Shown here: positions 16,761-25,470 of the stretch, in pieces
Position numbering within the stretch: the first letter of the stretch is position 1
Layout of the letters: each line of letters begins with the position of its first letter
From: Ascidiimonas meishanensis
Lineage (GTDB): Bacteria; Bacteroidota; Bacteroidia; Flavobacteriales; Flavobacteriaceae
Reading direction: 5' to 3'
Length of the DNA stretch: 64,000 nucleotides
NCBI RefSeq assembly: GCF_037782385.1
Contig: NZ_JBBEXD010000003.1
Location: forward strand, 310,001 to 374,000
Notes under the pieces: model-generated
Database searches by the model: none
Told to the model about the DNA's origin: nothing
What the model saw: only the letters and a program-made list of their open reading frames with translations
Made by a program: the position numbers and the translations under genes

Positions 16761-18405
16761 AAGGAAGTAAATTTCTTTCTGAAATGCAAACTCTAAAATA
16801 AGAAGCTCTTTTCAACTTGGCTTTCTCACCCAAGAAAGCCTTAAATTTTAAAGAATCTCCTGGTAAGATATGTTGTTTTTGAAATTTTTTGGACAAGGAG
16901 ATTGGTAAAGTGTCCATTCTCCCTTTTTTTTGACTAAGTGATAATCCATAAAAATAGAGGTCACTCACTGGAATAGTTTCTTTATAGGGATTAAAAACGT
17001 AAAAGTCTATGGAATCCTGTTTCGTTAGTTTTTCATCTTCTGATAATGAAAGTTTAAGTTTTCTCCAAGAGATAAAATTAGTATGAGTAACTCCTCTCCA
17101 AATTCTATTTCTATAGGTACGTGTAATTCCAAATGCAGAGTCTGCTTTCTTTCTCGTTGATAAATATACCACTTTTTGATGCCTGTAAAGATCTTCTTCG
17201 TTCCTAAGGTCATATTGATTGGGTCTAAAAGGATATCCATTTAAAGAGAATGCCTTTTTACCGGAATAGAACATATACATACTCGCTTCTGTATACGAAT
17301 TTCTAAAGACAACAGGTTTAGAGTCTGCGAGATCACTTAATTCTTTTACCCACCGTTTATTGCCATGTGTTTCATATGCAATTGGGGAAAAGTGCTCATT
17401 TGAAATAGCGATGCGAATAAGGATGGTTAATACTAGTGATGCCACACTTAAAAGCTTTAGCCATTTCCGGAATTGTAAATGATCTAAAGCATAAGTAAAC
17501 GTTATGATTATAAAAGGAAATAATACTAATAAGGGCCATTGCGCCTGAGTTCTGCGATTGAATGAAGAAAAAAGAAAAAAAGTAAATATTCCAATAACTG
17601 TTATAATCATCCCTCTGTCAAACAGGTTTTTGTAAGGATAACGAAATAATGCTTTAAAAATTAATGGAAACGCGATTCCAGAAATCAAAATAAAGCCAAG
17701 AAGATATTCTAGCGTAAAGACAATTTTGTATTGGCTATCTGCTCTGCCAACTAAATGGTATTTTAAAGAAACAAAGTCATTTTCATATAACCAGTAGAGA
17801 TGCGGAAAATATAAAATCAAAGATAAAATGGCCGCAGCGAGAAACCTTTTATTCAAAAGTAATTTAAGATTAGAAATAAGAATAAACCCTATAAGCAAAA
17901 TGGCCATGTATTTACTATACATCATTGCTGCCATGCTTATTGCAAGCAGTAATACTGATACGATACTTTTATTGGCTAAGAATTTTTTATAGGCATACCA
18001 GAAGAGTGCTGCAAAAAAGACCATAGGTGTATCTGGAACCATAAAAAAGCCATAAGCATTAAAAAGGGCGACAGATAAAATAAATAAAATGAATAGGGTA
18101 TAATGTTTGTATTTTCTAGGATCTTCTATAGTTTTCCATAACAGTAAAATAGATCCCGAAAATAAAAAAGGAGCAAAAAGGCGTACTCCCAATTCACTAG
18201 AAAAAAGCGTGTTTCCAATTGCTACCAGAAGTGCTACCATTGGTGGATGGTCAAAATATCCTAGTGCCAGTTCCTGAGAAAAGTACCAATAATAAGCCTC
18301 ATCCAGAATAAGTTCTGAAGACGAAGCTTGAATCAGGTTAATAATTGTAATCAAGACCAGAGAAGCGTAAAACACCTTTGGTGAATATCCTTTAATTTTA
18401 TTCAT
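16726..18405 (-). CDS. GT39-type membrane glycosyltransferase (ArnT/PMT-like)
   Basis: 559-aa polytopic protein, about ten membrane helices followed by a periplasmic region of roughly 200 aa. The catalytic DEAYYW of ArnT/PMT-like enzymes is in ELILDEAYYWYFSQEL near the N terminus, and YFDHPPMVALLVAIG is the usual second family motif. Such enzymes move a sugar from a lipid-phosphate carrier to lipid A, a protein or a glycan. The divergent polyprenol-phosphate sugar synthase at 18535 could supply such a donor. It is the first gene of the unit leading to DUF4271 and hemD. Confidence 0.87.
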   Translation of the reverse strand: MNKIKGYSPKVFYASLVLITIINLIQASSSELILDEAYYWYFSQELALGYFDHPPMVALLVAIGNTLFSSELGVRLFAPFLFSGSILLLWKTIEDPRKYKHYTLFILFILSVALFNAYGFFMVPDTPMVFFAALFWYAYKKFLANKSIVSVLLLAISMAAMMYSKYMAILLIGFILISNLKLLLNKRFLAAAILSLILYFPHLYWLYENDFVSLKYHLVGRADSQYKIVFTLEYLLGFILISGIAFPLIFKALFRYPYKNLFDRGMIITVIGIFTFFLFSSFNRRTQAQWPLLVLFPFIIITFTYALDHLQFRKWLKLLSVASLVLTILIRIAISNEHFSPIAYETHGNKRWVKELSDLADSKPVVFRNSYTEASMYMFYSGKKAFSLNGYPFRPNQYDLRNEEDLYRHQKVVYLSTRKKADSAFGITRTYRNRIWRGVTHTNFISWRKLKLSLSEDEKLTKQDSIDFYVFNPYKETIPVSDLYFYGLSLSQKKGRMDTLPISLSKKFQKQHILPGDSLKFKAFLGEKAKLKRASYFRVCISERNLLPFGFQGNIIPIR

Positions 18406-18424
18406 TAAATGATTATAATTTGGA

Positions 18425-18432
18425 CAAAAATA
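18425..18432 (-). promoter_or_regulatory. putative -7 box (TATTTTTG) of the GT39 gene
   Basis: On the minus strand TATTTTTG matches TAnnTTTG and lies 20 bases before the start at 18405. No clear -33 TTG is visible upstream. Confidence 0.45.
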
Positions 18433-18508
18433 CTTAAAAAGTATATCCTTACGCAGGTTAAATTGTTCTTAAACATTAGAGAATGGTTTTAAAAGTGATG
18501 GAATATAT

Positions 18509-18516
18509 TATTTTTG
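18509..18516 (+). promoter_or_regulatory. putative -7 box (TATTTTTG) of the GT2/pyrC operon
   Basis: TATTTTTG matches TAnnTTTG and ends 18 bases before the ATG at 18535. This supports that ATG over the in-frame TTG at 18514, which lies inside the box. Confidence 0.55.
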
Positions 18517-18534
18517 CCATTCAATTATTATTGC

Positions 18535-19269
18535 ATGCAATCAGACGGTCTTGTTATTATTCCTACTTATAACGAAATTGAAAACGTAGAAGCCATTATT
18601 AGAGCTGTGTTCTCTTTAAAAAAGGCATTTGATGTTTTGATTGTAGATGATAACTCGCCTGACGGAACAGCTGATTGTGTTTTATCTCTACAAAAAGAAT
18701 TTGAAGGGCGTCTTTTCTTAGAAAAAAGAGAAGGTAAAAGCGGTTTAGGAACTGCTTATATTCACGGATTTAAATGGGCATTGTCACAAGGGTATGCATA
18801 TATTTTTGAGATGGATGCTGATTTTTCACATGACCCTCAAGACTTACCAAGATTATATAATGCCTGTGCGGTAGATGGTAATGACATAGCCATTGGTTCT
18901 CGTTATGTAAAAGGAGTTAATGTAGTAAATTGGAGTCTAGACCGGATTTTACTTTCATATGGAGCTTCGTTTTATGTTAAACTAATTACGGGCATGCGAG
19001 TGCATGATCCTACCGCAGGTTTTATATGTTACAAGAAAGAAGTGATTGAAAATATTAATCTTGATAATATTCAATTTATTGGATATGCCTTTCAGATCGA
19101 GATGAAATTTAGAGCACACCTTAAAAAATATAAAATTAAAGAAGTCCCAATTATATTTAAAGATCGAACGCGAGGTACTTCAAAAATGAGCGGTTCTATT
19201 ATTACAGAGGCTATTTTTGGAGTGATAAGCATGAAGTTTAAGAGTATTTTTGATAAGAAGAACTTTTAA
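18535..19269 (+). CDS. polyprenol monophosphomannose synthase (DPM1-like GT2)
   Basis: 244-aa GT2 glycosyltransferase lacking transmembrane helices, as in soluble DPM1. It opens with VIIPTYNEIENVEAII. The metal-binding region is visible as EMDADFSHDP, and the C-terminal part carries HDPTAGFICYKKEV and VPIIFKDRTRGTSKMS, hallmarks of the dolichol-phosphate mannose synthase subfamily. It makes polyprenyl-phosphate mannose (or another hexose) on the inner face of the membrane. It is first in an operon with pyrC (3-bp gap) and the DUF4296 gene. The divergent GT39 enzyme could use its product. Confidence 0.88.
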   Translation: MQSDGLVIIPTYNEIENVEAIIRAVFSLKKAFDVLIVDDNSPDGTADCVLSLQKEFEGRLFLEKREGKSGLGTAYIHGFKWALSQGYAYIFEMDADFSHDPQDLPRLYNACAVDGNDIAIGSRYVKGVNVVNWSLDRILLSYGASFYVKLITGMRVHDPTAGFICYKKEVIENINLDNIQFIGYAFQIEMKFRAHLKKYKIKEVPIIFKDRTRGTSKMSGSIITEAIFGVISMKFKSIFDKKNF

Positions 19270-19272
19270 GTT

Positions 19273-20613
19273 ATGAGAAGAACAATAATTAAAAATGCTC
19301 GCATAGTTAACCAAAATAGTATTATTGAGGGTGATTTGCGCATTAAAGGCGTTTATATTGATAAAATTGCAACGTCAATCACTCCAGAAGAAAATGATAG
19401 CGTAATTGATGCTAAAGGTAATTATGTACTCCCCGGACTTATAGATGATCAAGTGCATTTTAGGGAACCAGGGCTAACGCATAAAGGAACAATTGCTACA
19501 GAAAGTAGGGCAGCGTTGGCCGGAGGAATTACAACCTTTATGGAACAGCCAAATACCAACCCCCAAACAACTACAATAGCCAAGCTTGAAGAGAAATATG
19601 AAATAGCAAGAAAAACATCTTTTGCCAATTATGCATTTTTGTTTGGAGGTACGAATGATAATCTGGAAGAGCTAAAAAAACTGGATAAGAATGCATGTCC
19701 AGGAGTGAAATTGTTTTTGGGTTCTTCCACAGGAAATATGTTGGTTGATAATGAAGAAGTGCTAGAAAAGATATTTAGCAATACAGATATGGTAATTTCA
19801 ACGCATTGCGAAGATGAAGGCACCATAAGAGCCAATTTAGAAAAATACAAGAAACAATACGGAGACCAGATTCCAATTGAATTACATCCGGTGATTAGAA
19901 GTGCAGAGGCTTGTTACCTTTCTTCTAGTAAAGCCATTGCCCTAGCTAAGAAAACGGGGGCACGTTTACATGTATTTCATCTATCTACGGGAAAGGAGAC
20001 ATTTCAATTTCAAAATGATATTCCTTTAGCAGACAAAAAAATTACAGCAGAAGTATGTGTACACCATTTATGGTTTAGTGATGAAGATTACAAATCAAAA
20101 GGAACCTTTATAAAATGGAACCCTGCAGTAAAATCAGCCAAAGACCGCCAACAATTATGGGAGGCTCTTAATGATGATAGAATAGATATTCTTGCTACAG
20201 ATCACGCACCGCATACGTTAGCTGAAAAAATGAACCCGTATACTTCTGCTCCATCTGGTGGGCCATTGGTACAGCATGCGCTTTTAGCATTGCTGGAGGC
20301 CTCATTACAAGAAAAAATAAAGATTACCAAACTTGTGGAAAAAGCATGCCATAACCCTGCAATTCTTTTTAATATCAAAAAAAGAGGGTATCTTAAAGAA
20401 GGTTTTTTTGCAGATTTGGTAATTGTAAATACCAACAAACCACAATTAGTCACCAAAGAATCTTTACTGTATAAGTGCGGGTGGTCTCCTTTTGAAGGTA
20501 CTAGTTTTAATTCAAGCATAACTCATACCTTTATAAACGGACACCTTGCTTTTGAAAATGGAAAGATTTCTAAAGAACAACATGCAATGCGTCTTGAATT
20601 TGATAGATCATGA
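19273..20613 (+). CDS. pyrC: dihydroorotase, class I-like
   Basis: 446-aa amidohydrolase that cyclises carbamoyl aspartate to dihydroorotate in pyrimidine synthesis. The metal site motifs are present: DDQVHFREPGLTHKG, STHCEDE, VFHLSTGKE and ATDHAPHT, with GGITTFMEQPNTNP in the substrate loop. The HFREPG motif points to dihydroorotase rather than dihydropyrimidinase. The first base of the next gene's start overlaps the stop (ATGA), so translation is coupled. Length is typical for Bacteroidetes PyrC. Confidence 0.94.
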   Translation: MRRTIIKNARIVNQNSIIEGDLRIKGVYIDKIATSITPEENDSVIDAKGNYVLPGLIDDQVHFREPGLTHKGTIATESRAALAGGITTFMEQPNTNPQTTTIAKLEEKYEIARKTSFANYAFLFGGTNDNLEELKKLDKNACPGVKLFLGSSTGNMLVDNEEVLEKIFSNTDMVISTHCEDEGTIRANLEKYKKQYGDQIPIELHPVIRSAEACYLSSSKAIALAKKTGARLHVFHLSTGKETFQFQNDIPLADKKITAEVCVHHLWFSDEDYKSKGTFIKWNPAVKSAKDRQQLWEALNDDRIDILATDHAPHTLAEKMNPYTSAPSGGPLVQHALLALLEASLQEKIKITKLVEKACHNPAILFNIKKRGYLKEGFFADLVIVNTNKPQLVTKESLLYKCGWSPFEGTSFNSSITHTFINGHLAFENGKISKEQHAMRLEFDRS

Positions 20614-21053
20614 AAAGAGCCATTCCAATACTCGCTATATTTTTACTTGTAATTGCTTGTAAAACAGAACTTGTTGAAAAGCCTGAAGATCTTATTGCCA
20701 AAGATAAAATGACAGAAATACTTTATGATCTTTCCATAATGTATGCTTCAAAAGGGGTAAGTGTTGGTCAGTTAGATTTTGACCGATTGAGTATTGATAA
20801 TTTTATCTATGAACAATATGGGGTAGACAGCACTCAAGTTGCCAATAGTACCATTTATTATTCTTCAAAACCAAATGTTTATTTAGGAATGTATGAAGAA
20901 ATTGAACAACGACTAAAGGCCGGTAAAGACACCATTATTGAAAGACGTAAATCAATTAAGAATAATGATTCTACTAGTATAAAAGACAAAATAAAAGTGG
21001 ATAGTTTAGAGAGGGAACGAAAACTGCGCGAATTCATTGATACTAAAAATTAA
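20610..21053 (+). CDS. DUF4296 lipoprotein
   Basis: 147-aa lipoprotein with lipobox VIACK (Cys about residue 17). The KPEDLIAKDKMTEILYDLSIMYA motif and the following YEQYGVDSTQVANSTIYYSSKP region define DUF4296, a Bacteroidetes family of unknown function, mostly helical and charged toward the end. It overlaps pyrC by four bases (ATGA) and its 3' end overlaps the convergent epimerase gene by 11 bp. Recurrent placement after pyrC in the phylum is my recollection, not something visible here. Confidence 0.85.
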   Translation: MKRAIPILAIFLLVIACKTELVEKPEDLIAKDKMTEILYDLSIMYASKGVSVGQLDFDRLSIDNFIYEQYGVDSTQVANSTIYYSSKPNVYLGMYEEIEQRLKAGKDTIIERRKSIKNNDSTSIKDKIKVDSLERERKLREFIDTKN

Positions 21054-22044
21054 ACCTGTTCACTACATTCTTTATAGTTTCATCCAAAGGTTTAAATTGA
21101 TAAGAAAGTGCCTTCGTAATTTTATCGTTAGCATAAACAGAGTTTTTCAAAGCTGCTTTTACAGATGTTTTGGTAATTACGCGCTTTCTTCCAACTATTT
21201 TATTTAGTATCCAATCAAGTCTCCACATAAGTTCAAGAATCCATTTTTCCGCTTTTTTTTGTGGAGGTTTTTTACCCATGCTTTTAGCGATGGTAGTCAT
21301 CATTTCTTTAAAGGAGACATTTTTAGCAATCAGGATATAGATTTCGTTTTTAAGATCACTTTCCATAAGCATCTGCATGATGTTGGCTACATCTTCTACA
21401 TCTACAAATCCCGTTTTTCCTTCTGTGTAGAATAGCATGCCTTTGTGAGCCATACTAAATAATTTACCACTTCCTTGATGAGGGAATCCAGCTCCAAGAA
21501 TGACTCCAGGATTTATAATAACTGCTGGTACACCTTCACGAGTACCTCGCCATACTTCCATTTCGGCACCATATTTTGAAATGGCATAATCATTATTATC
21601 ACCTTCTGCATTCCAATTAGATTCTTCCGTAATAAATCCGTTGCTTTGCGCATTACCTAAGGAAGCAATAGAACTTACAAAACATAATTTCTCAACATGT
21701 TTTAAAATACAAAGATTCACCACATTTGCTGTGCCTTCAATATTGATCTTACGCATAGCCTCACTATCTGCACTGTCAAAAGAAATCAGCGCAGCGGAAT
21801 GGTAAACTCTGGTAATTCCCTCAAATGCTTTTTCTAATTGGGGAATGTTTGTAATATCTGCCTCTACCCATTCAATCTGGTCAAAAAGGGCAGATGGCTC
21901 ATCGGTAAAAAAACCAAAAACCTCCTGTACTTTTTCAAGCATACTACCCTTACGGTGTATAGCGCGAACTTTATCACCAGATGCGATAAGCTTGTAAAGA
22001 AGATGACTGCCAACGAGTCCGGTGCCTCCAGTAACTAAAATCAT
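21043..22044 (-). CDS. NAD(P)-dependent epimerase/dehydratase (extended SDR)
   Basis: 333-aa extended short-chain dehydrogenase. Nucleotide-binding GGTGLVGSHL at residues 6-15, catalytic YAISK, and PAVIINPGVILGAG in the substrate part. Likely an NAD-dependent sugar-nucleotide or 3-beta-hydroxysteroid-type oxidoreductase; a basic C-terminal stretch follows. Substrate cannot be inferred. It is monocistronic, converges on the DUF4296 gene and is divergent from tyrS. A near-consensus TAAATTCG box lies just upstream (22050-22057, minus strand). Confidence 0.85.
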   Translation of the reverse strand: MILVTGGTGLVGSHLLYKLIASGDKVRAIHRKGSMLEKVQEVFGFFTDEPSALFDQIEWVEADITNIPQLEKAFEGITRVYHSAALISFDSADSEAMRKINIEGTANVVNLCILKHVEKLCFVSSIASLGNAQSNGFITEESNWNAEGDNNDYAISKYGAEMEVWRGTREGVPAVIINPGVILGAGFPHQGSGKLFSMAHKGMLFYTEGKTGFVDVEDVANIMQMLMESDLKNEIYILIAKNVSFKEMMTTIAKSMGKKPPQKKAEKWILELMWRLDWILNKIVGRKRVITKTSVKAALKNSVYANDKITKALSYQFKPLDETIKNVVNRFNF

Positions 22045-22119
22045 ACTACGAATTTACTATTTCATTAGATGCGGACATAAAATAATAGGCAAAAGTTTGA
22101 TAGGCTGTGCGTTTGTACT

Positions 22120-22149
22120 TTTGTCTTTATAGGATTACAACTATCTTTG
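22120..22149 (+). promoter_or_regulatory. tyrS promoter
   Basis: TTTG (22120-22123) and TATCTTTG (22142-22149) are separated by 18 bases, a near-ideal Bacteroidetes -33/-7 promoter. The start codon follows 28 bases later. Confidence 0.8.
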
Positions 22150-22177
22150 CGCGGTATTTATTAAAATGTAACACCAT

Positions 22178-23473
22178 ATGCATAAGAATTTTGTAGCAGA
22201 ACTTACCTGGAGAGGAATGATTCATGATGTAATGCCAGGAACAGAAGAACATTTAATGGAGGGAATGAGAGCAGCCTATGTTGGAATAGATCCTACAGCA
22301 GATTCTTTACATATTGGTCATTTGGTTGGGGTTATGATGTTAAAACATTTTCAATTGTGCGGGCATAAACCATTCTCCTTAGTAGGGGGTGCTACCGGAA
22401 TGATTGGAGATCCTTCTGGGAAATCAAATGAGCGTAACTTATTAGATGAAGAAACGCTGCGTCATAATCAGGAGGCACTCAAAAATCAGTTGCGAAAATT
22501 TTTAGATTTTGATACTAAAAATGAGAATGCTGCGGTAATGGTAAATAATTATGATTGGATGAAAGAGTTCTCATTTCTTTCTTTCATAAGAGATGTAGGA
22601 AAACATATTACGGTAAATTATATGATGGCAAAAGATTCTGTAAAGAAACGTTTGTCATCAGAAGCTGCTGAGGGTATGTCTTTTACAGAATTTACCTATC
22701 AGCTAGTGCAAGGATATGATTTTCTTCATCTTTATAGAGAAAACAATTGTACACTTCAGATGGGAGGAAGTGATCAATGGGGTAATATTACTACAGGAAC
22801 TGAATTGATTAGGCGTATAGGTGGTGGGAAGGCATACGCAATGACTTGTCCGCTTATAACCAAGGCAGATGGAACCAAGTTTGGTAAAACCGAAGGAGGA
22901 AATATATGGTTAGACCCTAAGCGAACTTCCCCTTACAAATTTTACCAATACTGGTTAAATACCTCTGATGCAGATGCAGAAAAATATATAAAAATCTTCA
23001 CGCTACTTTCTAAAGAAGAAATTGAGGCTCTTGTAGCGCAGCATCAAGAGGCACCGCATTTAAGAACATTACAAAAAAGACTAGCGGTAGAGATTACGGT
23101 GATGGTTCATTCTGAGGAGGACTTAGAAAATGCGATACAGGCGTCTGAAATATTATTTGGCAAAGCTACCTCAGAAGCACTTCGTAAGTTGGACGAAGCT
23201 ACGTTTCTGGACGTTTTTGAGGGAGTGCCACAGGCATCTATTTCTAAAGATAGTATTGCTAATGGTCTTGATATTGTGAGTGCTTTGGCAGAACAATCAG
23301 GCTTTCTAAAAAGTAATGGAGAAGCAAGAAGAGCTTTAAAAGAAAACTCCATTTCAGTGAATAAGGAAAAAGTAGGAGGAGACAAAATGATTACCATAGA
23401 CGATCTTATTAATAATAAATATGTTTTATTACAACGAGGCAAGAAAAATTACTTTGTATTGTCTTTTGAATAA
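22178..23473 (+). CDS. tyrS: tyrosyl-tRNA synthetase
   Basis: 431-aa class Ic synthetase charging tRNA-Tyr. HIGH is at residues 45-48 (PTADSLHIGH), the tyrosine site shows FLHLYRENNCTLQMGGSDQWGN, and the KMSKS equivalent is KFGKT (residues 234-238). The C-terminal S4 RNA-binding domain is visible from about residue 365 (GEARRALKENSISVNKEKV). It is preceded by a strong promoter and followed by an empty 380-bp stretch. Monocistronic. Confidence 0.97.
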   Translation: MHKNFVAELTWRGMIHDVMPGTEEHLMEGMRAAYVGIDPTADSLHIGHLVGVMMLKHFQLCGHKPFSLVGGATGMIGDPSGKSNERNLLDEETLRHNQEALKNQLRKFLDFDTKNENAAVMVNNYDWMKEFSFLSFIRDVGKHITVNYMMAKDSVKKRLSSEAAEGMSFTEFTYQLVQGYDFLHLYRENNCTLQMGGSDQWGNITTGTELIRRIGGGKAYAMTCPLITKADGTKFGKTEGGNIWLDPKRTSPYKFYQYWLNTSDADAEKYIKIFTLLSKEEIEALVAQHQEAPHLRTLQKRLAVEITVMVHSEEDLENAIQASEILFGKATSEALRKLDEATFLDVFEGVPQASISKDSIANGLDIVSALAEQSGFLKSNGEARRALKENSISVNKEKVGGDKMITIDDLINNKYVLLQRGKKNYFVLSFE

Positions 23474-23852
23474 AAGAAGGGTTTCTTTTAAGTTTGGATT
23501 GCGTTTACAAGCAACCTGTTGTCAACATGAACAGAATTGAACAACTGCGGTTTTGTGGGTGACCCAATTCAGAAATCTCATCATAGAAAACCATATCTTC
23601 TTTGTTCTTGCAAAGCATCCAGCTTATTTTTCAACTTTTTCATAGTAAGTACTGGTATTATCTGATTTGTTTTTTTCTCTTCAAGAAGTTTTTTTGAGTA
23701 GTTATATGTTTTTTAATTGTACTCATGAATATGGATAGACCACTCCTAATTAATAGCTACTCATAAAAACATAAAAAGGGGAAGCTGGTTTTAAACAACT
23801 TTCCCTTTTAACCAATTAAACTTAACTTATGAAAACTATTCGTATTTAGGTA
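23474..23852. other. intergenic region with inverted repeats and tiny open frames
   Basis: This 379-bp gap follows tyrS. On the minus strand two tiny frames are visible: a 20-aa lysine-rich peptide starting at 23643 and a 37-aa frame overlapping it. Neither resembles a known gene, and they may be remnants. Inverted repeat TGAGTAGTTA (23695-23704) matches TAGCTACTCA (23754-23763) at 9 of 10 positions, with T-rich and A-rich outer flanks. The terminator of the YHS gene lies at 23774-23809. Confidence 0.5.
23774..23809 (-). terminator. imperfect-hairpin terminator of the YHS gene
   Basis: The arms at 23774-23791 and 23793-23809 pair over about 15 positions with a few mismatches. On the minus strand the hairpin is followed by T-runs, as expected for Rho-independent termination of the 23853-24302 gene. 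Confidence 0.6.
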
Positions 23853-24302
23853 TTATTTTTTTCCAATCTTCTGCCAATTTGTATCAGCTTTCTTTTTGAG
23901 TTCTTTTGGATTTTCATTTTTCCAAAGAGTAAGGGTATTTGTGCTCCATTTATTATAAAAAAGAAAAAGTTTTCCATCTCTAACTTCAAAAGTTTCTGGG
24001 TCTACGTCTACTTTTTTACTTTTTACCGCGACGGCGTAGGCACAATAGCCACCGTATTGAGGTAAGAAATCTTTAGGTGCCGCTTCAAACTTGTCTAGGT
24101 TTTCTTCTGAAGAGAAAAGAAAAGTGGTATCCTCATAGTCAACAGCAAATATCTTATCACCTTTTTTTGGTTTCCCATCAAAATAGCTCACTACATCATA
24201 ACCATTTATGGCTATTCCTTTTTTAGTATTAAAATCTGATTGTGCATAAATTCCCGAGATAGAAAATAAAACTGCGATAACAAAATAGTGTATTGATTTC
24301 AT
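23853..24302 (-). CDS. secreted YHS-domain protein
   Basis: 149 aa with a Sec signal peptide ending around IYAQS. The YHS domain runs from about KGIAINGYDVVSYF to QYGGYCAYAVAV: the conserved GYDVVSYF, the TFLFSSEENLDKFEAAP segment and the final YGGYCA are all present. YHS domains bind metal, often copper or iron, in periplasmic proteins. The role here is inferred as a periplasmic metal-binding protein. Monocistronic, with a terminator. Confidence 0.88.
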   Translation of the reverse strand: MKSIHYFVIAVLFSISGIYAQSDFNTKKGIAINGYDVVSYFDGKPKKGDKIFAVDYEDTTFLFSSEENLDKFEAAPKDFLPQYGGYCAYAVAVKSKKVDVDPETFEVRDGKLFLFYNKWSTNTLTLWKNENPKELKKKADTNWQKIGKK

Positions 24303-24409
24303 GTTTGATTTGTTTATTTGATGAGTGAGTCGGAGTGTTTTGAAAGAACTTTCAGGAAAATAGAACGAAATAGTGTTAAAGTTTACTTAAGGAGTTGTAG
24401 TTACTCAAT

Positions 24410-25387
24410 TTAGAGAGCCATAAGATTACAACCTCTAATATCTGAATGGTCAAACCTGCCTAAAATTTCAAAACTTCCGTCTGCATAAACTTTACCTAGG
24501 TCTTGGGTAGCTATAAAAGCACAGGAGTTTATGTTTGCCAGATCAATAATATTAATACCTCCAGTTTTTCCGATGGCTTGTTTTGATAAGGCATCTTCTG
24601 GGTCTCTTGTATTTATTTGCATCCAGGGAGGACAGGTAAAAATTCCGTCTCCTTTTGAATAGGCTTGAGAAAGTAATTCGGTCATTCCATATTCAGAGTG
24701 AACTTTGGTTACATTTAGGTTGTCTTGGAGTATATCATGAACCTCTTCACGAATCATTTCTTTGCGGCGTCCTTTCATTCCACCGGTCTCCATTACAATA
24801 GTATGATGTAATTGTTGAGGATATTTTTCTGCGAGATCTAATAAGGCAAAAGTAACTCCTATAAGTAGTGTTTTTTGATTTGCAGCTTCTAGTTTTTTTA
24901 AGTTGGCTGATAATTTCTTTAAGTCGTGTAAATAGAATCCGCTTTCTTCTTTGCCTGATTTTTTAATTAGATCTTCTGCCATAAAAATGAGAGAAGATCC
25001 TTTTCTTTCAAGGTAGGATGGCAATAATGCCAGTATTACATAATCTTTTGGGGAACCGTAGAATTTTTGAAAACTCTTAAGATAACTCTGTTGATATATA
25101 GAAAGGTCTGTTACATAGTGTTTGCTGTAAGTACTGCCAGTAGTTCCACTACTAGTGAATATTTCTTCTATAGGTAGGTTTCCAGTTATAACTTGGTGAG
25201 ATTTAAAAAATTGAATGGGTAAAAAGGGAATATCATCTACCTCTTTAACTAAGGCTGGGTTTTTTTTTAGAAGTCCACAGAAATTTTGATAAACAACATT
25301 GTTTTTATATTGATATTGAAAAATGTTTAGTGCTGTTTTTTCAAAATCTTCTCGGGTTTTTATATTAAAAACATTCTTGCTGTTCAT
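24410..25387 (-). CDS. LuxE-like acyl-protein synthetase
   Basis: About 325 aa. The adenylate-forming family signature SSGTTGSTYSKHYV is seen about a quarter into the protein, followed by METGGMKGRRKEM and HSEYGMTELLSQAY, both typical of LuxE / acyl-protein synthetase. LuxE activates fatty acids as acyl-AMP; here the acceptor is unknown, and no lux genes are near. I chose the ATG at 25387 (MNSKNVFNI) because a TACTTTTG promoter box lies just upstream at 25405-25412. An upstream in-frame ATG at 25417 is also possible. Confidence 0.85.
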   Translation of the reverse strand: MNSKNVFNIKTREDFEKTALNIFQYQYKNNVVYQNFCGLLKKNPALVKEVDDIPFLPIQFFKSHQVITGNLPIEEIFTSSGTTGSTYSKHYVTDLSIYQQSYLKSFQKFYGSPKDYVILALLPSYLERKGSSLIFMAEDLIKKSGKEESGFYLHDLKKLSANLKKLEAANQKTLLIGVTFALLDLAEKYPQQLHHTIVMETGGMKGRRKEMIREEVHDILQDNLNVTKVHSEYGMTELLSQAYSKGDGIFTCPPWMQINTRDPEDALSKQAIGKTGGINIIDLANINSCAFIATQDLGKVYADGSFEILGRFDHSDIRGCNLMAL

Positions 25388-25404
25388 AAAGTAATTTTCA
25401 CTTA

Positions 25405-25412
25405 CAAAAGTA
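25405..25412 (-). promoter_or_regulatory. putative -7 box (TACTTTTG) of the LuxE-like gene
   Basis: TACTTTTG on the minus strand matches TAnnTTTG and lies 18 bases before the ATG at 25387. It would be inside the coding region if the gene started at 25417, which favours the downstream start. Confidence 0.5.
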
Positions 25413-25421
25413 GCCAAAATA

Positions 25422-25447
25422 AAAAGCTTCCTGTTGAGGAAGCTTTT
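25422..25447 (-). terminator. terminator of the short T9SS cargo gene
   Basis: AAAAGCTTCC (25422-25431) pairs perfectly with GGAAGCTTTT (25438-25447) around a six-base loop. On the minus strand it is followed by a T-rich tract, so it ends the 25471-25863 transcript just before the LuxE-like promoter. Confidence 0.85.
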
Positions 25448-25470
25448 CTAGTTTAAAATATTACTTTGAA

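Noticed and set aside
18531..18540. TTGCATGCAA palindrome at the GT2 start, the same as one upstream of ald (7073-7082)
   Set aside because: Only 10 bp, self-complementary and partly coding in one case; likely coincidence.
24410..25387. LuxE-like gene as part of a bioluminescence operon
   Set aside because: No luxA, luxB, luxC or luxD neighbours; stand-alone LuxE-like proteins are common in Bacteroidetes.
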